This document shows positions 42,026 through 45,774 of a stretch of DNA of 45,774 bases, in pieces (positions within the stretch are counted from its first letter, which is position 1; the number at the start of each line of letters is the position of its first letter). The position numbers were made by a program, and so were the translations under genes. Location: NCBI GenBank assembly GCA_023663205.1, contig JAMPHX010000004.1:1-45774 (forward strand), given 5' to 3'. This DNA comes from Corallococcus sp. (GTDB taxonomy: Bacteria > Bacillota > Clostridia > Christensenellales > CAG-314). The notes beneath the pieces are model-generated. The model searched no databases, was not told the origin of the DNA, and saw only the letters and a list, made by a program, of their open reading frames with translations.

Positions 42026-42204
42026 GAACGATGAAGGAACTTAATACATTTTAAGTTACGCTCCAAAAAGGTCATACAAATGGTCTGAGTAGGAAGTCCG
42101 TTTTTGTTGCGCTTTTGCGCAAACACAGTTAAAGGTTGGAGCTGAATATAAAACGATAACTGTCAGATCATTTGCTATGCTCTAAAATAATAGGAGGCAA
42201 ACAA
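42026..42204 (+). promoter_or_regulatory. structured 180-nt leader of the helicase operon
   Basis: Stems seen in order: AACTTAA/TTAAGTT (42038-42057); GCTCCAA (42060-42066) with TTGGAGC (42136-42142) closing a domain that holds GGTCAT/ATGGTC (42070-42085) and TTGCGC-TTTT-GCGCAA (42107-42122); and ACAGTTA (42125-42131) with TAACTGT (42157-42163). The last pairing crosses the closing stem, as in a pseudoknot. AGGAGG (42192-42197) is the ribosome site of the first gene and is not in any of these stems. The leader has no T-tailed terminator. Confidence 0.6.
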
Positions 42205-42534
42205 ATGAGCAACTTTATCTATTCTAGGACGACACGAAAAGGTATACAGTCATTCTTTTTAGTGTCGCGGCGCAAGGAGTATTTTTTATTTTCACAAAGA
42301 TACTATAAAGGCGTTCAACAGTATTTTCATAATCAGGTACATTTATCGGTAGCGTTAGATTTTAGTAAATCGCATATGGATGCTGCTTTAATTAGAACTA
42401 AAAAGAAATTGCCGATGTACATTGAGTATATTGAAAAAGAATATGAAATTACGATATTAAATAAGACGGTCAAGAAGAATAACAAGACATTAAATTACAA
42501 GCAGTATAAAACATTGAAATCTTTAAGCGCGTAA
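42205..42534 (+). CDS. 109-residue protein of unknown family, first gene of the helicase operon
   Basis: AGGAGG lies 7 bases before ATG, so the start is firm. The product is basic and rich in Tyr, Lys and Phe. The N-terminal half suggests a small beta-rich fold (TRKGIQSFFLVSRRKEYFLFS, with alternating aromatic residues, split here as TRKGIQSFFLV then SRRKEYFLFS). FHNQVHLSVALDFSKSH follows, then a lysine-rich C-terminal tail (KTVKKNNKTLNYKQYK). No cysteine pairs, signal peptide or membrane segment are present. I do not recognise the family. Basic character and position after a structured RNA suggest nucleic-acid binding. AT-rich codon use marks it as acquired. The helicase begins 10 bases later. 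Confidence 0.8.
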   Translation: MSNFIYSRTTRKGIQSFFLVSRRKEYFLFSQRYYKGVQQYFHNQVHLSVALDFSKSHMDAALIRTKKKLPMYIEYIEKEYEITILNKTVKKNNKTLNYKQYKTLKSLSA

Positions 42535-42544
42535 GGAGAAAAGA

Positions 42545-45046
42545 ATGAATATTAAGTTAAATTATTATGACGATATTAAAAATAAAGAATTATTATTTGC
42601 AGTAACTGATGGTCAAGTCCATCATGTAAAACTGACTACCAATAAATTAGAGATAGAACCGGATAGAAAAGATCCCCGAAATATCAAAAACGTTAGAAAC
42701 GTTAAAATGATTTTTAAGATAGTGGGTGGCGGCAGTTTGATTTTATTAGGAAATCTCGGCTGTGATTTTAATCAACCTGTTGGCGGCATGTTTTTTGCTA
42801 AGAGGATATATATTGATGAGAAAGTGAATTTTGAATCTATTAAAGGTGTCGAAGCGGACATAAGTTTCAGTCAATCGTATCCTTGCCGAATCGAAGTCAT
42901 GCAAGAGTGGTTGCAAGAAATTTCACAAAGCAGTAACTTTCTTTTTAATTTATCTCAATTCGATGAGTTTATGGAATTATTTCAATTCTATAAAACCTTG
43001 TCCAGCGAACTTAATAATAATGCGTCATATGAAGTGGTTTCTATTTCGCAGCCGTATTATTTCGTTCCAATTGATGTCAAAGAAATTGAAACTGACGACA
43101 ATGATAAAATAGTTAATTTGAACGGAGTAGTTATTGGTTATAAGATTGAGTCTTATAAGTATGAAATGTTAGCAAGCGAGATGAAAGAATATGTTAGAGA
43201 ACTTATTGACATTAAAATACACAATGATGAGAACGATAATATTTTAAGAAAAATCAGATCGTTTGCTGATAACTTGTATCTAAACGATAAATCTGAAATC
43301 GATGATAGTGCGATGCGGATGCTCAATATGTTTGAACTTTTAAACATAATCAAAGAAAAAGAATTTCTTGTGTTGTCCGGCGAAATAGCGGGAGATTATA
43401 GCAAATGTGCATATTTGATTTTGTATGACATGGGGCAAAAAGTAAAATTGGAGTCAATAGATAACTCCTTACGTTTAATAAATCAAGGCGCATCTGGCGC
43501 AGCGGTTGATTTGTTGGAGTATGTTATAGGCTCTAAGCCAATGCCGACTATGTCTAAGTCGAGAAGAATTTTAAGGGGTCAGCAAAAATATATTGACGGA
43601 CTTGACGATTCTCAAACGGAAGCATTTCTGATGGCAACCGATTGTTCGCCAGTAAGTTTGATTAAAGGTCCGCCTGGAACAGGCAAAACGCATGTAATAA
43701 ATGCCATAGTACAATATGTAACTAAAGAACTTGGTGAACGTGTCATTATATCCTCTCAAACACATGTTGCAATAGATAACGTTTTAGACAAATTAATGGA
43801 AAACTTCGACTTGATTATTCCTAATAGAATAACCAATAGAAGAAATAAATACTCGGGAAATGAAATTGATGTTACTTTGTACAAAACTTGGGCAAAGAAG
43901 TTTAGTCAACACAATCAAAGAGCATCAAATAGACCGTTGGCGAAAGATATCGAAAACGATATAAACAATTTTAAGGGAGAAAAGCGTTTTATCTTCTCTA
44001 TGAGTGTTGATTTGGCAGATTATAAAGTTTTAGGAGCAACTACTACGACAAGCGCAATTGGCGGAAAGAAGGGTTTAGAATTACTTGAAGGGTATGATTG
44101 GTTAATAATTGACGAAGTGTCGAAGTGCCCGATTACCGAGGTGCTGAGATATCTGCCATATGTAAATAAAATAATTATGGTAGGCGACGACTATCAATTG
44201 GCGCCATTATTAGAGTTTACAAAAGAAGAAGTTGAAAATTTGCCGTCATTCGATGAAGATAAGTTTGAAAAACTGAAGGCAATGTACGAGCAATCTGTTT
44301 TCGCAAAAACATTAGAGAAGGCTCGCAACGCGCATAGGCTTGTAGAATTAAACGTAAATTACCGATCGGTAGAAAGTGTTTTGAACACTTATAATGTTTT
44401 TTATGACGGTAAACTTAAAAATATGCGAGAGCGAGTGCGTCCTAGCAAAGTAACTTTTTCTTCATCCATACCAGCATTCAATGCGTATGATGTATTTTTC
44501 GTAGACGTTAAAAACGGCAAAGAAGCGAAAGAGAATACATCGAGATACAATATTCAAGAGTTAGAAGCAACGGCGGATGTTTTAAGAGATATTTTGCAAA
44601 ATGTTGAAAATTCGGAAAAAGTATCGTGTTCGGCAATATTCCCCTATGCTGCTCAAATTGAGAAGTTTCAAAGGAAATTTCTATATTTAATAAATGAAGC
44701 AAAGAAGAAATTTAAGTCGTTTGAAATCGATACTGTAGATGCATTTCAAGGTCGTGAGACGGACATTGTCCTTGTAAATACAGTCGTAACGGATTCATCG
44801 CAGCGTAATTTCTTAAATGATTTTAGAAGAATTAACGTGTCAATGTCTAGGGCTAGAGATAAACTATTTATATTTGGTAATCCGCAAACTCTTTCTAAAA
44901 TTGAAATGAAAGTAAGTTGCGGACAAAAAAGAAGATATTTTGCTGAAATTATCAGCGGAATCAATGCTAACAAAGGATTGAAAATCGAATATAACGGAGA
45001 GATGAAATATGAGTCTGCAAATAAATCTAAAATTAAAATTTGTTAG
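42545..45046 (+). CDS. UPF1/DNA2-type superfamily 1 helicase
   Basis: The 833-residue protein has a complete SF1B motor in its second half: Q motif DDSQ (354-357), Walker A GPPGTGKT (375-382), motif Ia SSQTHVAIDNVL (403-414), Walker B IIDE (521-524), motif III VGDDYQLAP (546-554), motif IV LNVNYRS (602-608), motif V VDAFQGRETDIVLVN (731-745) and motif VI RRINVSMSRARDKL (761-774). The first 345 residues are an unrecognised accessory region. No nuclease motif was seen. Members of this class act on RNA or DNA, and several sit in phage-defence operons. AAGGAG precedes ATG. Codons are AT-rich compared with the rest of the window. Confidence 0.92.
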   Translation: MNIKLNYYDDIKNKELLFAVTDGQVHHVKLTTNKLEIEPDRKDPRNIKNVRNVKMIFKIVGGGSLILLGNLGCDFNQPVGGMFFAKRIYIDEKVNFESIKGVEADISFSQSYPCRIEVMQEWLQEISQSSNFLFNLSQFDEFMELFQFYKTLSSELNNNASYEVVSISQPYYFVPIDVKEIETDDNDKIVNLNGVVIGYKIESYKYEMLASEMKEYVRELIDIKIHNDENDNILRKIRSFADNLYLNDKSEIDDSAMRMLNMFELLNIIKEKEFLVLSGEIAGDYSKCAYLILYDMGQKVKLESIDNSLRLINQGASGAAVDLLEYVIGSKPMPTMSKSRRILRGQQKYIDGLDDSQTEAFLMATDCSPVSLIKGPPGTGKTHVINAIVQYVTKELGERVIISSQTHVAIDNVLDKLMENFDLIIPNRITNRRNKYSGNEIDVTLYKTWAKKFSQHNQRASNRPLAKDIENDINNFKGEKRFIFSMSVDLADYKVLGATTTTSAIGGKKGLELLEGYDWLIIDEVSKCPITEVLRYLPYVNKIIMVGDDYQLAPLLEFTKEEVENLPSFDEDKFEKLKAMYEQSVFAKTLEKARNAHRLVELNVNYRSVESVLNTYNVFYDGKLKNMRERVRPSKVTFSSSIPAFNAYDVFFVDVKNGKEAKENTSRYNIQELEATADVLRDILQNVENSEKVSCSAIFPYAAQIEKFQRKFLYLINEAKKKFKSFEIDTVDAFQGRETDIVLVNTVVTDSSQRNFLNDFRRINVSMSRARDKLFIFGNPQTLSKIEMKVSCGQKRRYFAEIISGINANKGLKIEYNGEMKYESANKSKIKIC

Positions 45047-45774
45047 AATACCAAAATTAATATGCGTTAAATATAATACATATGAAAAGGCAACTTACGA
45101 TCAATATCTAGTGGCGAGTATTGCTTTGCGTACCCATTGCAAAGACAATTTGGCGGAAAAATATATTGATGAAATTACTGGCGCTGGTAGTTTGAACGGA
45201 CACTTTAAATCATTGTACAAAAGTATCAGTAAATTTACCGAGGAACAATTGAAAAATATAATGTCTAATTCAATGTTTCCAATCTTGAAAGTAGATAAGA
45301 GCAATTCATATATATATTATCCGCAGATTGGTATTTCTGTATTTGGAAATAAGGTGTATAGAGGAGATTTTGGCGAGTATCCGGATATTTGCGAGCGATT
45401 GATGATTAACGAAGACATAATTGAAAAAAATATTGAAAGTAAAAAAGAAATATTTACGCCCGAGCCATATCTTGTTGTAATGGATGGAAGCAGCATACAA
45501 GTGAAAATTGTCAATTCGCTCAATCCAATAAGTAAAGAAGAATTTAGTGAATTGCTTATAAATGAATTAGACTCCTTGGATAAATATGAGGGAATAATAC
45601 ACAAAAATGTTGTTGGTGACAATTGGAAAATACTTACTAATGCTGCTATAGGTAATATGTTTTCTAATAACAATTACTACTATGATATTGAAGGCAATCA
45701 TTGTCAAATCAGATACGAGAATGTTAGAAAAACAACTGTGGCACAAATTGGAGGTCTATATCTTTTTAGAGATG
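45009..45774 (+). CDS. unknown protein, third gene of the helicase operon (3' end outside window)
   Basis: An open frame runs from ATG at 45009 to the window end (255 codons, no stop). GGAGAG lies 7 bases upstream, inside the helicase gene, and the overlap with the helicase is 38 bases. The product begins MSLQINLKLKFVRIPKL and includes YDQYLVASIALRTHC, YIYYPQIGISVFGNKVY and PEPYLVVMDGSSIQVKI. It has no recognised motif, signal peptide or membrane span so far. AT-rich codons match its two neighbours, so it belongs to the same cassette. The function may sit in the missing C-terminal part. Confidence 0.8.
   Translation, partial: MSLQINLKLKFVRIPKLICVKYNTYEKATYDQYLVASIALRTHCKDNLAEKYIDEITGAGSLNGHFKSLYKSISKFTEEQLKNIMSNSMFPILKVDKSNSYIYYPQIGISVFGNKVYRGDFGEYPDICERLMINEDIIEKNIESKKEIFTPEPYLVVMDGSSIQVKIVNSLNPISKEEFSELLINELDSLDKYEGIIHKNVVGDNWKILTNAAIGNMFSNNNYYYDIEGNHCQIRYENVRKTTVAQIGGLYLFRD

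Noticed and set aside
41874..42044. Peptide frame starting at ATG 41874 and crossing the terminator
   Set aside because: The ATG lies upstream of the predicted P1 start, has no ribosome site, and the frame passes through the terminator and promoter P2.
42087..42100. Similarity of the leader to the RNase P RNA conserved region (GGAAGTCCG)
   Set aside because: The match is short, and the other universal RNase P RNA segments and overall length are absent.
41844..42534. Type III toxin-antitoxin locus (pseudoknot RNA plus ToxN-like toxin)
   Set aside because: The RNA lacks tandem antitoxin repeats, and the 109-residue protein does not resemble ToxN, CptN or TenpN. It is followed by a large helicase instead.
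1..45774. CRISPR arrays, tRNA or rRNA genes, insertion sequences
   Set aside because: No regularly spaced repeats, cloverleaf-like sequences, rRNA segments or transposase genes were recognised on either strand by eye.

Overview
The window looks like chromosome of a low-to-mid GC Gram-positive anaerobe of the Clostridia type (Bacillota), probably host-associated. The basis is family content and gene style: paired glgC and glgD, an M-box in front of mgtE, an XRE-cupin regulator fused to a potABCD operon, NrdR, TypA, ObgE, an NCS2 purine permease, intracellular glycosidases without signal peptides, strong AGGAGG ribosome sites and clean TTGACA/TATAAT promoters. The genus cannot be fixed from the sequence alone.

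Layout. 1-5025: end of an upstream gene, then a rightward operon of a GH95-like glycosidase, purC, nrdR and a uridine-kinase-like protein. 5220-7512: NYN/LOTUS-type protein, DUF4438 protein, Nudix hydrolase. 7961-9510: leftward cysteine desulfurase diverging from a DUF3343 (Se/S carrier-like) gene. 9622-17431: eight tightly packed rightward genes (nth, a GltD-like oxidoreductase, obgE, a YhbY-type gene, glgC, glgD, glgA, a YfcE-type phosphoesterase), closed by a bidirectional terminator. 17937-23248: typA (leftward), glmS and galK (rightward). 23420-25053: mgtE under an M-box riboswitch (leftward). 25194-26822: two unrecognised membrane proteins. 27222-32309: regulator plus potABCD polyamine transporter. 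32500-36018: tag and a MacB-like ABC exporter. 36572-39135: GH20 hexosaminidase overlapping pfkA. 39628-41271: NCS2 purine permease (leftward) with an attenuated, structured leader that I cannot assign to a known riboswitch.

The last 4 kb (41844-45774) differ in character. The coding sequence is visibly richer in A and T (AAT, ATT, TTA and AAA codons instead of the AAC, GCG and GGC codons used elsewhere). The cassette encodes a 109-residue protein of unknown family, an 833-residue UPF1/DNA2-type SF1 helicase, and a third unknown gene that overlaps the helicase and runs off the window. In front of it is an unusual RNA architecture. Promoter P1 drives a roughly 100-nt RNA ending at a strong terminator, and a second promoter P2 drives the operon. 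Both predicted transcripts start with the same octamer GAACGATG. The small RNA carries a 13-nt segment exactly complementary to the first 13 nt of the operon mRNA. Both RNAs can be folded into H-type pseudoknots. This is the best candidate for an undescribed system: an accessory, possibly defence-related, helicase operon with its own small RNA.

Most of the rest is housekeeping: carbon storage (glg), amino-sugar and hexose use (GH20, pfkA, glmS, galK), Mg, purine and polyamine transport, and DNA repair (nth, tag, Nudix).
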